Assembly (NCBI RefSeq): GCF_000204055.1
Contig: NW_006768786.1
Span: 670,873-734,872 of the forward strand
DNA: 64,000 nt
Direction of reading: 5' to 3'
Origin: Melampsora larici-populina 98AG31
Lineage: Eukaryota > Basidiomycota > Pucciniomycetes > Pucciniales > Melampsoraceae
Below the pieces are notes generated by a model, which searched no databases, had not been told where the DNA came from, and saw only the letters and a program-made list of their open reading frames with translations. Shown here piece after piece: positions 12,924 through 25,513 of the stretch. Position 1 is the first letter of the stretch. Every line of letters starts with the position of its first letter. Both the position numbers and the translations under genes were made by a program.

Positions 12924-13124
12924 AGGGTACACAAACATTACAACCCATTTGAAAAACCCATTTGAGAAAAAATAGAAAAACCCATTTAAAAAATTATTTT
13001 TTTGAACAGAAAAATAAATTGGGTTTCTCTGGAATTTTTTGTTCAAAAAAATATTTTTTTGAATGGGTTTTTATATTTTTTCTTAAATGGGTTTTTCAAA
13101 TGGGTTGTAATGTTTGTGTACCCT
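12924..13124. mobile_element. Non-autonomous inverted-repeat element (MITE), AGGGTACACAAACAT family
   Basis: The left end starts AGGGTACACAAACATTACAA. The same sequence lies in reverse complement at the right end, finishing at 13124. The inverted similarity reaches roughly 60 bases per arm, including repeated AACCCATTT blocks, so a long hairpin is possible. It is 201 bases and has no coding capacity. I could not settle a flanking duplication. It shares its terminal sequence with the element at 13438-13592. Confidence 0.85.
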
Positions 13125-13437
13125 AAATATTCAATCCTTGAATAAATATTTCAAATCTCTTGTTTAATTATGCCAAGGGGATATGTGATTCACTTGTTGA
13201 ATGCTTGACCACATGATGTATGACTTCAAGGGACATCAGGTATATGTTTGGGTCAGGGATAGGGATAGAGAATACTTACTATCTTATCATGAGAACACCA
13301 GACTCTACATGAGTCTTTAAAATATTTTTCACTTCAGAAATTGATTTGATCATCAAAACTTATATCAAACTTGGACACATCTTGTGAACTTTGCTGAAGA
13401 AACATTCCTAGTAGTTTGGGTTCAGTGATTGTGTATT

Positions 13438-13592
13438 AGGGGTACACAAACATCTCAACCCGACCTTAAAAACCCATCCAAAAAAACCCGTGCCAACCCG
13501 ATTGATTTTGAGTTTTTAGTGCTAAAAAGTCCAAAAATCAATCGGGTTGCCATGGGTTTTATTAGGGCGGGTTGAGATGTTTGTGTACCGCT
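13438..13592. mobile_element. Second member of the AGGGTACACAAACAT inverted-repeat family
   Basis: Both ends carry GGTACACAAACATCTCAACC in inverted orientation, followed by CCCG-rich arms. A second inverted pair sits inside (AACCCGATTGATTTT and its complement AAAATCAATCGGGTT). It is 155 bases with no coding capacity. The terminal 14 bases match those of the element 300 bases to the left while the interiors differ, which suggests one transposase recognised both. Confidence 0.85.
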
Positions 13593-14889
13593 ATTGTCTT
13601 TGATGACAAATGTCTATGACCACTGGTAAAAGAATGAGGACTTAATAAGTAGGTATCTGATGAGTGAGGATCTGTTCAATTAGAATTCTACTCTACCACT
13701 CAAGTTTCACCCACATTTTCCAAATGACGTGCTCTTAACCAAGGTGGTACTTATCTTGAGATGATGCTGGTTCTTTGTTTTACCCCATGTAAAGCTAATT
13801 GTTTCAAGGAAGGATGAATGAAAGATTCAATAAGCTTCAGGATCAGCATTTAAGCATAAAATGTCTATTTCTCTAGAGTTAAAAAGTCTTCAAATATTTC
13901 CTGAACGGCCTTTCCTATGAGTGTTTTAAAGATGTCAATAGTCTAGACCACTTGAGGGAGAATTAAGATGAGCATAAGAATCAATACAATCTTCAGCTTG
14001 AAAATAGAAAAGTGGTAAATATTTGAAAAGAATTATAATCAGTTTGAATCAATTCCAAGAATTCTTCAAAGATTCCCTTGTATCATTATCATAACTCAAG
14101 AGATAGATAATAACTGCCTTGGAAAACATTCCCACAAAGTTACATCTAATCATGTAAAAGTTCATCTTCATGAATAATGACATTCAATCTCACTCTTTAA
14201 TTTCTGTATGAGAAATATGTATGTATATACATTTTCCTTGTATCATCATGTGATTCAAACAATCTGATTCTTGAAAAACTTTGTTCTAATTCCTGCAGTC
14301 AAAGAAGAAATCCATCTTCATTGAATTTGAGATCATTTGATGCAAACTTGTTTATCTTTTCAAGAACCTTGAAAATTCAAAACCAATGATCATCATTTTC
14401 CTTTTGTCTTTTTTCAATTATCTCTTTATTACTTATTTAATTTGTTTTTTTTTCTTTTTGACAATTTCTCTGCTTATTTCAAAAAAAAGAACAAAACAAC
14501 AACAACAAAAATCAAATTCATTCATTCATTTTCTTTCTCTTTCTTTCTTTTTCTTATCTTTCTTTGATTCCTTTTTTTTTCATGAAATTCAAACAAATTC
14601 AAACAAATTCAACACTTGAAAAAGAAAAAGTATCAAAAACAAAAAAAGAAAAATCATAAAACATATAAAAATTCATCATCAGGAAAAAAACAATTTTTGG
14701 AAATCAAAAATAATAAAAAACAATTCCATTGATCAAATCAAATCAAATCAAAAAGCACCCCAGCCTCTCTATAAAAACCCCGCATGTAAACCTCTCATCT
14801 TTTTTTTCTTAATAAAACAAACCTCATCCCCTCCACCACCACCATTACCACTCCTTCACATCACACACAAGATAACCGTATAATCAAAC
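13593..14889. other. AT-rich spacer before the SWI1-type gene
   Basis: This is AT-rich sequence with no convincing gene. The last 500 bases are C/A/T-rich and form the 3' flank of the minus-strand SWI1-type gene. A short Phe/Leu-rich frame at 14386-14619 comes from T runs and is not supported. Confidence 0.5.
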
Positions 14890-17800
14890 CTACCAACCAC
14901 TTTTCGATCCATCCATTAGTTGTGCTAAAGTACTAAAAACAGAAGGAGAAATTAAATTCGATTGAGAAAAGATTTCGATTAAAGTTTGACGGTTTCCCAT
15001 CAAACTTGAAGGGACCATTGATTGATCATCATCATGATGATGATGTTCAGCAATCCCATTCAAATCCTTTGTCTTTCGGTCCAAGACCTCTTCAAGTTTA
15101 ATCTCATCTGTTTCTTTCATCTTGGTTAAACCTTCTTCTGGATGAACGGTCAGATTCGAATTTTCAATCGACCAAAGCTTAGGTTGATTTAAATTAGGTT
15201 TCGAATTCATTTGGTTTTGATTAGTTTGATGATCAAATCCTCCACCAAACCATTGGATTCGATGGTTAATCGAATTATCCAATGATCCACCCAACTCAGT
15301 TTCTTCATCAATCAACTTCACAATCTCTACTAATCTTTCAATAAACACTTGCATCATCGGTTGACATTTCATCATGATACTTCCTACTCCATCTTCTATT
15401 CCTCCGCCTCCTCCTCCTCCTCCTCCTATTGTGGGTAATAAGATCCGATTTAGAATCTTGATTAATACTTTTAAAACTATTAATCTTGATCCTGATCTTA
15501 ATTCGGATTTGGTTTCTTTGGATTGTAAACAAATTATATTAAAGAGTGACATTGAAATCAATTCTAATCTAGTTCTAGATTCTTCATCTGTACAAGCCAA
15601 TAAGAGTTCTTCATCACTGATCGGTAAGAGTTTGGTTAAGGTTTCAAGTAGTTCAATTAAAATGGAATTCGATTTAGTTTGATGAATTGAAATCCTTAAA
15701 TTCAATCGATTCGAATCCAAGGTGGCGATTCTTGAAATCAAACAAAGTGCTGAATCTACATGACTCGGTACCATTGAAAGTGATCGAATCCTAAGTTGAC
15801 TAGCAAATGAAACTTCAGGTCCATGGGTAGGTACTTTAGCTTGACCATTCTGAAGTACTTCAATCGGACTCCTATCGATCTGTTGTGGTGCATCAATTAA
15901 GAAAAACAAACATAATTCCATAATCAAAGGTGCGATTGAAAGGGTGGATTGTTTTAATTGGATCCCAGATGCAATCTCAGATAAGATTTGTAAAACTTCT
16001 CGTCTGATTTGTAATCTTTCTAATGTACTAAGGTTTAACGTTTTTCGAATCGATCGATGTGATCTTGTTAAATTTAAATCACAAAGACTGATTAAGATCA
16101 TCGCTGTTCTATCATTCCTACCCATAAAGATTGCACTATCTTCTGACATTGCAAAATATCTTAAAATGTTTAGGATACTTAAAATTAATTCCACTTGACC
16201 TAAATCTGGTCTGAGATCATGATTTGACAAATCTCCTGCCTCTCGTACTAATCCACTTCGACGTGTTAGACTACTAGAAGGTTGTGTTGACTCATCTATT
16301 GCTCGAACCATCATATTTTGAAAAGAGTCGAAAGGTGCATGACCCTTGGTTGTCTCCTGACTTGTAGTTCCTTCCTGAGAATCCTTATCACTAGGATGAG
16401 GGCGAGTGGATGGACCACCTTCTGTTGAATCTTCGTTTGGACACAAAGCCACTTCTTCCAAGATATCTAGTAGTTCTTCCAGTAGATCTTCGCACATACT
16501 CAATGGCAAGGGTAAGATCCCATGGTTCGAAGTATTGTCATCTCGATATAGCCGAATATGAGGACCGATCATCGTGAGCGTGTTAAGCGCATGGGCAACC
16601 TCACTCGCAAGTCGTGATTTGAGTGACATCACCAATGAGCGTATATCGATCAACCCTAGTGAGATGTATGATGGTCAGCTTCTTATTGGAAAAATCTTCT
16701 ACGCGTTTGTTTATGAGAAATACAAGAAACACTCACCCAGATCATCAAGATTCCTTCTAGGTTTCGCTAAAAAGGATTTTTGAAAAACTTCATCTACCTC
16801 TCTCAGATCCCAACCGCCAGTATTATCCATAGGTTTCACAATAGGAGTATATCGGACCACCTTTTTCATTTTCGGATTTTGATTTGCATTTTGAGGTGGT
16901 CCATTGACATTGGCATCTGCTTGATGAGGGTTGCTTAAAGGCGTGCCTTTCAAAGGCGAACTGGAAGGCCGAGGTTGCGAATTTGACAATCGAGCGGTGG
17001 GTAATGCCGATGGGGTGGTAGCACGTGGACCAGGCGGTAGATGATATGGAGCGTTGTTGTAGGGCGTTGGACCTGACTGGTTGTGGGCATAGTGATTGTT
17101 TTCCAAACTTTGCTGAGTGTTGGGCGGTTGCAATTGTATGGGTTTTTGCGGCGGCAGCTGGATGATCGAACCACCAGAGGGAGATTGATGGGGAAACTGA
17201 GATGAAGGATCATTGTGTTTCTGATGTTCTCGTTCCATCGAGTTAGGCTTCGGTGGACCTTGGGAGCCGACAAGATTTTCAGGATTTCGATCGATTGGCG
17301 AGGGAAATGGTTGACTTTGAGGCTGAGGTATCTGAGATGGATTTGGCGGCTGTTGAGTAGGGTTCATAGAAGGAACCAATGGAACTTCGTTGTTCATATT
17401 GCCCTGATTCAAAGTCCCATTCTGGGTTCCCATGGGAGGTAAGGGGGTCGTTAAGAGGCCAGGCGAAGGCGAAGATTCGTGGTCTGAGAAAGATGAAGGT
17501 GGGTGTTACTTGATTGACACATTATGAGGACAATCAATGTAGCAGACACGCTTACCTTGTTTCAATCGTTTCTTTTTCTCAGCGGCGCTCACCGATTTAG
17601 CATTCTTGTTGGTTCCCTTCTTTGTATACGCGCGTTTCCCGGTTCCGGTAGTACTGTGAGGTAGGACAGGTGTTGCCGATAACTAAAGAGGTGAGAGAAG
17701 ATTAAGACATTTGGAATAGCGGGTTTCATTGAGCCTACCGTGGACATATGTTATATAGACTGAATCACTCACACTCTCAGTTGGGCCACCAGCTACGCTA

Positions 17801-19914
17801 CCTGGACTTCCAGCTCGACTTTCCGCTGGTGTGCCAGTGACTGTTCCTGCACCCGTGTTCAGACCGACGTACGATAACGTGGGTGTGGGTGGGATACTGT
17901 TATTTGGGATGGTCCCATGACCGCCGGGTGGGCTAGCTTGGTTCAGAGGCGTAGAAGCTGAGGCGTATGGTTGTGAGTGTGAGTTGGGAAAAGACTGCTG
18001 CATCTGGTTGTTGTTGATCATATTAGGATGATTGTGCATGGATGCAACCGGTGAGGTCATGTATGGATTAGGGTTGGTCCAATTGGGCTGGTTTTGTGGT
18101 GGCAATGTCGATCCCATCGCCGATGGTTGTTGTTGCTGTTGTTGATTGTTATGAGCTTGTAGGAGTTGTTGCTGATGAGCTTGTTGTTGTTGTTGTTGTT
18201 GCGCGTGCTTTCTCCTCATCATCTGCATAAGCTCAAATTGATACAAGTATTGGCCATAGAGATTCTGTAGGGCTTGAAGTTGTTCTTGACTGTAACCGGC
18301 GTTACTTTCGCCTCCCATCGATCCGGATAGCCTCCTATTATGTGGAATGAACTCCATGGCGGTAGCAATCTGTGACCACATACCAAGTCGGTTGACGTTT
18401 TGAGACCCACCAGCAGAATGTACAACGTTGAATAATTTGTATAGATCCACCACCTGGCCATCCAGCGTAGCGGGAAACGGGACTGGCATTCCACCTTTGA
18501 TGAGGTATTCGGACAACTGATTCGAGAACCGTTGCGAGTTAGAGGGCGACGGTGGCTGGTTTGAATGTGCTGGAGTAGAGGATGTTGATTGAGAAGGAAT
18601 CGGATGTGAGTTAAAGTTGCCAAGCGGGTTGGGAAGAGATGGATTCGAAGAGGTAGATGAATTCAGTTGATTTGGTGGGGCCGGCGCTTGAGGATGTTGA
18701 GGTGGATGAGGTGAAGTTTGATGCTGATGTGCGACAGGATGTGTGGTATTCATCATACCTATCAGATTAGCATTATTCATGTTTGAAGTTAGCGACGGCT
18801 GTGAGGGTAAGGGAGGTGGGCCAAGTGAACGTTGATTGGAATGACGTGGACTTGGAAAGTCTGAAGGAGGTTGTTGTGGAGAGAATAAAGCTCCATAATT
18901 GTTCATTGCTGCTCCATTCATGTTGCTTGTAAGCCCGGAAGTCGCTGAGCTCATTTGCATCATGGGACTATTTGAAGGCTGAGAGAATCGCTGATGAGAT
19001 GGATTGAGCATTGATTGTTGAGGTTGTGAATTTGGAGTGATCGGTCGATACTGAAGACCAGCCGAATTCATCGCTCCTTGTCCTACTCCACCAGGATTGA
19101 CAGAATTACCAACAGGAGCAAGCGAATCATTGAAGTGCTTTGGTTGCTCTGATGTCTTGAGGTGACGTTGATTCAAAAGGTATTCTTTGTAAAGTTTGAG
19201 CTCAGTCAATCCACAATTCCCATACAAGTAAGTCTGCTCGATAGCTGCCATGGTACTATCGGATAATCTTAAGCCAGTACGAGGGTCGATAGGCATTGTT
19301 CGAGGATCATAACGTCGAATCGGATGAGATGGATTAGATCGATCTGCGTCAGCATTCAAACTGATGGCAGTGATCACCTGACTGAGAGCTTGTTGCATAA
19401 GTTGTTGATGATTCATTTCGTCCATCGTACGTAGACCTTGAGCATTTTGATTGGAAGGACCTGGTTGAATTGAGTTCTGCCATGTGTTGGGTAAGGTTGC
19501 AGTACTATTATTCGTCGAAAGTCCTTGATTGTTGGTATGTAGCTGATGTTGAGAGTTAAGAGTGATGGATGGATTCGAAGGATTGTTGTAAAGATTGTAT
19601 CCATTAGATATCTGAGGTGTGTACTGCAGTGATGAATTCGAGAGAGCGGGAGAGGCCGGCAAAGTTGCAGTTTGATTCGAATGTGGGTATGAATTAGGTC
19701 CCGCGTTCGGAATAGATTGTGGAAGAGCTGGAGGATGGTAAGAGTTGGGAAGTGTGGCTGAAGCAATATTACTATAACGTTGATGCTGCTGTTGTTGATG
19801 TAACTGCTGTTGTAGTTGTTGCTGTTGTTGTTGATTGTGCAGCTGTTGCTGTTGTTGCTGTTGCTGTTGTTGCAACTGGGATTGATGATTGTTGTAAATC
19901 CCGTTATTCATCAT
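14890..19914 (-). CDS. SWI1: ARID-domain subunit of a SWI/SNF chromatin-remodelling complex (SWI1/BAF250 type)
   Basis: Exons in minus order: 19914-17773, 17682-17556, 17483-16737, 16655-14890, giving 1593 residues from ATG 19914. SWI1-type subunits bind DNA through an ARID domain and help target the remodeller to promoters. The N-terminus is glutamine-rich with long Q runs (plus-strand GTT/GCT runs near 19795-19875). The ARID core is visible as DGQVVDLYKLFNVVHSAGGS and MWSQIATAMEFIP (about 18340-18460). A basic KRAYTKKG segment and a Pro/Gln-rich linker follow, then a helical C-terminal domain rich in Leu/Ile that fits the armadillo-like C-terminus of SWI1/ARID1 proteins. The frame stays open upstream to a likely acceptor at about 19957, so a short 5' exon may move the start. 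Confidence 0.85.
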
Positions 19915-21080
19915 GCGCCAATTTGGTTCCGGATACAAGTGAGAAGGAGATTGCACTGAGATCGATAATAATTAGCTTTGAAGATTTGAAGGAACCGCTC
20001 GTAGAGAAATAGGATCACCAAACTCTTGAATGAGACTGATCAAGTGATAAGAGGCATCAAGAAACAAAATTCAACAATTAGTGATCTTGATCGATTTCTC
20101 AATTGAATGAATGAAATTTTAAATCATCATGGACTCAACAGTTACAATATAATGATGTATTGATGATATCCTCTTAAAACCCTTAACTTGACGAAGAGAG
20201 AAAGTCCTCAAGCTGAATCTGAATGATCCAACGCGGTTTAAAGTGATGAGCTGATTAAGAATGATTTGAAGATTAAAATCCAAAAGAATCGCGCTTTTGA
20301 CGTTGATGAAGTTGTAAGTGGTAATACTTTGAAATATGATCGATAGTTTTTAAGTCATACGTTATAGTCGCGTGATGATGAATTCTTTCTTTCTTTCTTT
20401 GATAATTCTTCTTTCGATTGATTATGTATGATTTTCGATTATTTTAAATTATTTGAAGTTGTTTCGTTTGAAGATAAATGTTGATCGATTGATTGATTGA
20501 TTAGTTTTTCATTGACTTTCTTCAAGTAGAGTAATGGTTTGTGGGTTGGTCCAATGAGGAGTTGATAGAGTCAGACTCTGAAGCACAACAGTAGACAGCA
20601 GTGAAAGCGATCATGGACTTAATCCTAAGACAACTTAACCCACAACTCAAATCGCTGGATTAAACTAGATTAAACCGTACTTTAACTGCATTTTAACTGC
20701 ATTTTACATAGCTGCATTCAACTCAAAACTCAAATCTTTCTGTTCTCAAATTTGATGGTGAAATATCAATCGCATTCCTTGAGTTCATGAAACCCATTGC
20801 AAGTTTCATGAAAACTTGTTTAATCTCTTCTATCACAACATTCTGAAAAATGAAACATCAATGACTCCTATTCCTTAATTTATATTTCAGATAACCAGTT
20901 GATCACTCCTTTCTCCAATCTATCAATCATATCATCAAAAGATAAAAAGTTTATAAAAACATAATCAAATACAACAAAACCCTCCATGTCATCTATATTT
21001 CAAAAAGAAAAATCATCACCCTACTATTAACTAAACAAAACCAATCTTCCAAAAAAGAAATTCTATATATATATACCAGA
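19915..21080. other. Spacer between SWI1-type and zinc-finger genes
   Basis: This holds the probable promoter and 5' untranslated exon of the SWI1-type gene, then the 3' flank of the zinc-finger gene. Short runs of TTTCTTTC and GATTGATTGATT occur at 20380-20510. No further gene seen. Confidence 0.5.
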
Positions 21081-21641
21081 TCATTTCATAGCTTTAAATG
21101 ATTCTTCTGTTGGTATACTTTCTTTTGTATGTTTAGCTTCATAATGTGTTACAAGTAATTTATAAGAAGGAGTTGGAGCTTTACAAATCTGACATGCAAC
21201 CTACATATCCAAAAAAAAAACCATCAAAAAAAAATCAAAATCAGTAAATTGATTTTTTTTTCAAGAATTCGGTTTGGATGAATGGAAATTCACTTTGGTA
21301 ACTGCTTGTTGTGCTCCTAATTGAGATCCTTTTTGTGATCCTTGTTTAGCTGCATTCCTTTGTCTGATCAAATTCATTTAAACATAAATTGGAAAAAAAT
21401 TCATCAGTTTCTTGAAATTATCAAAAACTCCGGTTTATTGATCATGAAAAGATAGATGTTCTTTTGTAACTTTATTGTTTTTGATTTTTGATTTAATGAA
21501 TGATACTTACTGTGCTTGTGCCTATAGATGTGAAAAAATTATCAACGAATCAGTAAGTGATAAACACATTTTTGGTGATACAAAGGGCATCAGATTTTCG
21601 AAAGTATTGATCTTACTAACTTTGGCATGACCTCTAACCAT
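21081..21641 (-). CDS. Small C2H2 zinc-finger protein of the ZNF706/At2g23090-like (4F5-related) family
   Basis: Exons in minus order: 21641-21621, 21521-21511, 21363-21294, 21200-21081, for 73 residues. The N-terminus MVRGHAKAQAQQRNAAKQ matches the basic Arg/Lys/Gln-rich start of this eukaryotic family. The C-terminal half has one zinc finger, CQIC then THYEAKH, and ends FKAMK. Family members are small and mostly nuclear, with poorly defined roles. The second exon is only 11 nt, flanked by a GTAAGT donor and a CTATAG acceptor, and the reading phase closes exactly. The first donor is GTTAGT. The gene is too fragmented to show as one open frame. Confidence 0.88.
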
Positions 21642-22667
21642 CTTGAGAAATTTCTTTCAAAGGCTCAAAATTCGAGTTGATAGAAAATCGTCTAATCCAA
21701 AAAGATAGTCCTTGATTTGTATTTCGGTTCGATGTAAGTTGAGTATAATTGATTCGTTAAAAGGGTTGATGGGTAGTTTAGGTATTCGCAAAAGAAGGCT
21801 TGATCACTAGAATTTCGTCCTGTTGGAGTTTTCTTATCACTTGTTTTGGTTCTTGAATGAATGAAACTTTCATGACAGATATCGGATATCAGGGTTTGAT
21901 CAAGTCCGAAACGTTGCCCGATGTATGTGGTACATCTGAGACAACATCAAATTGGACACCCTTTATTTATCACAAATTCATACTCTGTGTTCTGAATATG
22001 ATGATCAATAGATTATCAATACCTTCAAACCAAATTGTGTTTTGGTTATATTCAAGTAGGTTCAACAAACATCAAAAGCTCAATGAAGGAAAGTACTCTA
22101 GTGTTGCGTCAACAGTAATTGTTCTATGAGGAGTGGAAAGTGTCACTTCAATTGTGAATAGGATTCAGTCTTGCAGGTCACAGACAATTCAAGAAAAAAA
22201 GATGCAGTGTTGCATTGTGATCATTGATGGCATTTGTTCAGGGAGAAAAGATAAGTACATAGCCGAACGGATTAAGAGAGTGAGAGCTAGCAGAAAGAAA
22301 TCAACGGCAAGACATATACATACATTGATATCACAAAGGAACTTATCACAAATCCTATTGAAACTCAGTGATCTGTGCATCTATTCTGTAGCTAAGACTG
22401 AGTTCCTGCATGTCCAAGATTCACTGGCAAAAAATTCAAGATAATTACGTTTTTTCTTCCTCAAGCACATTCTGGAGGTATTGAAGACAACAAGAGTCTA
22501 TCTAGCTATCTATGTATGTAGACATTTTCATCAAAAAGCATTCTTCCCAAGAAGTGTTATTACATTTTCCACAAGTCTCTTCATCTTCAAAATAGATTTA
22601 TAACAAGTTTTATTGTAAGAGAAGAGTTCAAACAAATCATCCCACTAAGATCCACAAAGGAAAATGA
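21642..22667. other. Spacer with two weak reading frames
   Basis: Frames at 21857-22129 and 22133-22444 (plus strand) lack domains, clear splice partners or sequence bias that would support them as genes. The last 200 bases are the 3' flank of IPI1. Nothing else recognised. Confidence 0.4.
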
Positions 22668-25513
22668 TCATAAACAAACAAGTGCATTAACTTCAAACAT
22701 AGATTCTTTCAAGATTTCAAGTGACGAGTTCTGATGATCTTCATTCAACAAATACCAACCTAATCCTTGTGCCAACTTTTGAGAATCGATTGGTAAACGA
22801 GAATAAGGTCCAAGAATAGATCTTTGATGTGTAGGATGTTTAATAGCAAAGAAAGGTGTAAGTAAAGGAGCTAAATCTGGTAAGACGGTTTGGAAAAATG
22901 ATAATGATCTCGTAGTGATATGATGCAAGAATGATAAGATCGTCTACAAAAACCAAACGGATGGTCTAGTTAGCGATACAGTCAAACAGCGTTGGGCCTA
23001 TCAGAGAGGTTACTTACTTTTGATGTCATAGGGTTCTTGTTGTCTAGCGCCCACAAGACTTTTGGTAAACTCAGAATCCATTTTCTAAGCTTCTCCTGAG
23101 TTTCCGATGAAGCAGACTCCAATCGGAATGGAGAGCTACATCCTGGAAGGTCATCGATCTACAAGTATACAATTCAATTTGTCAGCAGAACGAATTTGTC
23201 ACCAATGAATCATATGTATGCTCAACATGAGAGAAAGATGAATCACAATGATAATCCTGCCTAGAAAACTTATTCCCAAGGCTTTGAGTTCAGAGCTTGG
23301 ACGGAGGTGGTCTAGATGATCGATGAAAGCATTCATGATTTGATCAGACCAGTTATGAGATGCTGGTTGATCGATGTCAGATGTATGTTGTCGACGACCA
23401 AGCAGAGACCATATAGTAGGTAGCATCGCAACGTATGAATCGGGTGGTAATACTGGCATGCCGGGGTTCATTGTGATGGCATCACTCTAAGATCACGATT
23501 AGTCCAGCTGAGGGAACATAGCACAGGAATATAACATGAATTTGAAACAGAAGCGCACCTCAACAAGAAGTAACTGTGATATATAACTTGCGACTCTCTC
23601 GAGTTGAATGAGAAGCTTGGTGTCTGCTTTCTTCGAAGATAGCACAAGGAACGATACAAGTTCACAATAAACAAGATTGAGGTCCTGTAGAAGCTGTGTA
23701 GTCTAATCCAAGAAAAATCATCGTGCCAGGTAGGTATCTCGTCAGTAAGTACCTCGTCAGATCTAATAAAAGTCAGAGAACTTTACCTTGGTGTTCTTGC
23801 TATTGAGCTCATCAGCTCCAAAGATGAAATATGTTGACATTTTCTCCATGATATGTGCCAAGTTCTTGGAATCAGTCGGAATGATATTGGAGTTGGACGT
23901 CACACTCGCACGCCATAAGTCACACAAAATTCTTCCGACACACCAGACCAATCCAAGATGAGTACTAGGTTCTTTACTAGCCAATTGAACAGTTTCATTA
24001 GATGCCATTTCTGAATGAAAAGCTGTTGGTGCTGAGTCTAAAAAGATTGACAGCAAAACTGGATTCATCACCCTGAATAGTTTCAGAGGCGAGTCCGGAA
24101 AAGCGTCTTCGCCAGATTTTTTAATATCCTTTGTATTGTTGTCGACTTGGTAAGAAGGTACATCATGACGAGCTTGAGGGTTAGTGGTGATTCGATCCAT
24201 AAAGACTTCTGCAAATGGTTCATAACAGTGCGTGTTCTGATCATCAATACATTCAAAACCGAATTGTGATTTCGGTGTCTGGGAGCTGACTGATTGATGT
24301 TGATCTGGAAGGATGTTTCTGAATTGTTCAAAGTCACGTGGGTTATTGAACGCAACCTGAAAGAACCACAGCGGAAGTGTCGTCTTTTCCGATTCTGAAG
24401 CTTCTAGACGAGTAGCAGCATGGATGAACCGACTCAAGGATTTCAACACCATTAATTTAGACTGAAATTCATAGAAAAATGGGTCAGATATATTGTACTG
24501 ATGAGTTTGGCCGAGGAATGTGGTACAAAAAGTACACTGAAAAATTGATGTACCGTGTCAGTGAGTCGATTTGAAGAGGTAGATGCTACCCCAGAGGTAG
24601 CAGCATCTGGTCCGATCGAAAGCATAGAGAGATAAAGTTGAAGTAATCGTCTTCCATGCTGTCCTTGTGCTTTACCACTACTTGAGTTTGTAGGCGATGT
24701 TGTATCAGACCACCAGCCACCGATCACCGTATTAGGAGAGATTTCAAGAAGCAAATCGATAATTTGAACAGCATCCACTCTAATTTCGGCAAAGATGTGA
24801 GCAAGTGCTGAGCTCGCGAAGAAGACGATTGCCGAGCAAAAGGGTGTTACTAAGTCCTAATCACCCAGAGTCATGCAAAGTATCAGATTTCAGAGATTGA
24901 CATTTCAATTATGAGATTAGATCAACATAAAATGCTGGACATGTTTGACTCACAGTGGGAATCTGTGGAAGAAACCAGGCGAAAAAGGCTATTAAAGCCT
25001 TGCGAACCGATGCATTCTCGTCCGGGATCAATCGAGCAGCTCCATGTATGATTGGACCTAGGTTAGACCGCCAAAGTTCATGATGAGCCCCAAGTAGCTC
25101 TCGAAGGCCGATCAGTGCATCTATAAAAAGAAGCAATTCCGTCAGACGAAGGCTTAAAAACGCATGTAAACAAATGTGATCAGGAACTGTAAGGTTGACC
25201 TTTGCGAGTAGCATGGCTGTAATGGCGTAGATGAACTAGCAAATCATCCAAGGTCAAATTACGCCTAGTCGTCGGAGCTTCACCCTTCTCAGCTCCAATG
25301 TTCTGGTTAGGTAGTGCAATGACTGTTCAAAGAAAAAAAAGGCATTGTCAATCAGTTTTACAGTCAATCGACTAACATAAAAAAATGCGTACCTTTGGTG
25401 GAATAAGAAGTGTTGGTAGCATTGCTAGCGATTTGTTTTCCTTTCCCGAGCTTGAGCTTTGCTTTGCTGAAGTCAGCTGTTGCTGCTTTTTTCTGCTTCT
25501 GGCTTTTTGGCAT
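22668..25513 (-). CDS. IPI1: Pre-rRNA-processing protein IPI1 (TEX10 family)
   Basis: Nine exons in minus order: 25513-25393, 25322-25200, 25120-24954, 24856-24554, 24461-23787, 23702-23559, 23486-23247, 23158-23018, 22943-22668, for 729 residues. IPI1 belongs to the Rix1 complex, which removes ITS2 and remodels pre-60S particles in the nucleus. The start MPKSQKQKKAATADFSKAKL and the next segments (VIALPNQN, LLVHLRHYSHATRKDALIGL, ENASVRKALIAFFAWFLP) follow the family's conserved N-terminal HEAT-like region. The middle and C-terminus are helical and less conserved. Intron phases all close. The second donor is GTCAAC, weaker than its neighbours. The protein is longer than yeast IPI1 and nearer the metazoan TEX10 type. 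Confidence 0.88.

Noticed and set aside
21857..22444. Two adjacent plus-strand open frames (90 and 103 codons)
   Set aside because: No domain, no splice partners and no coding character; chance frames in a spacer.
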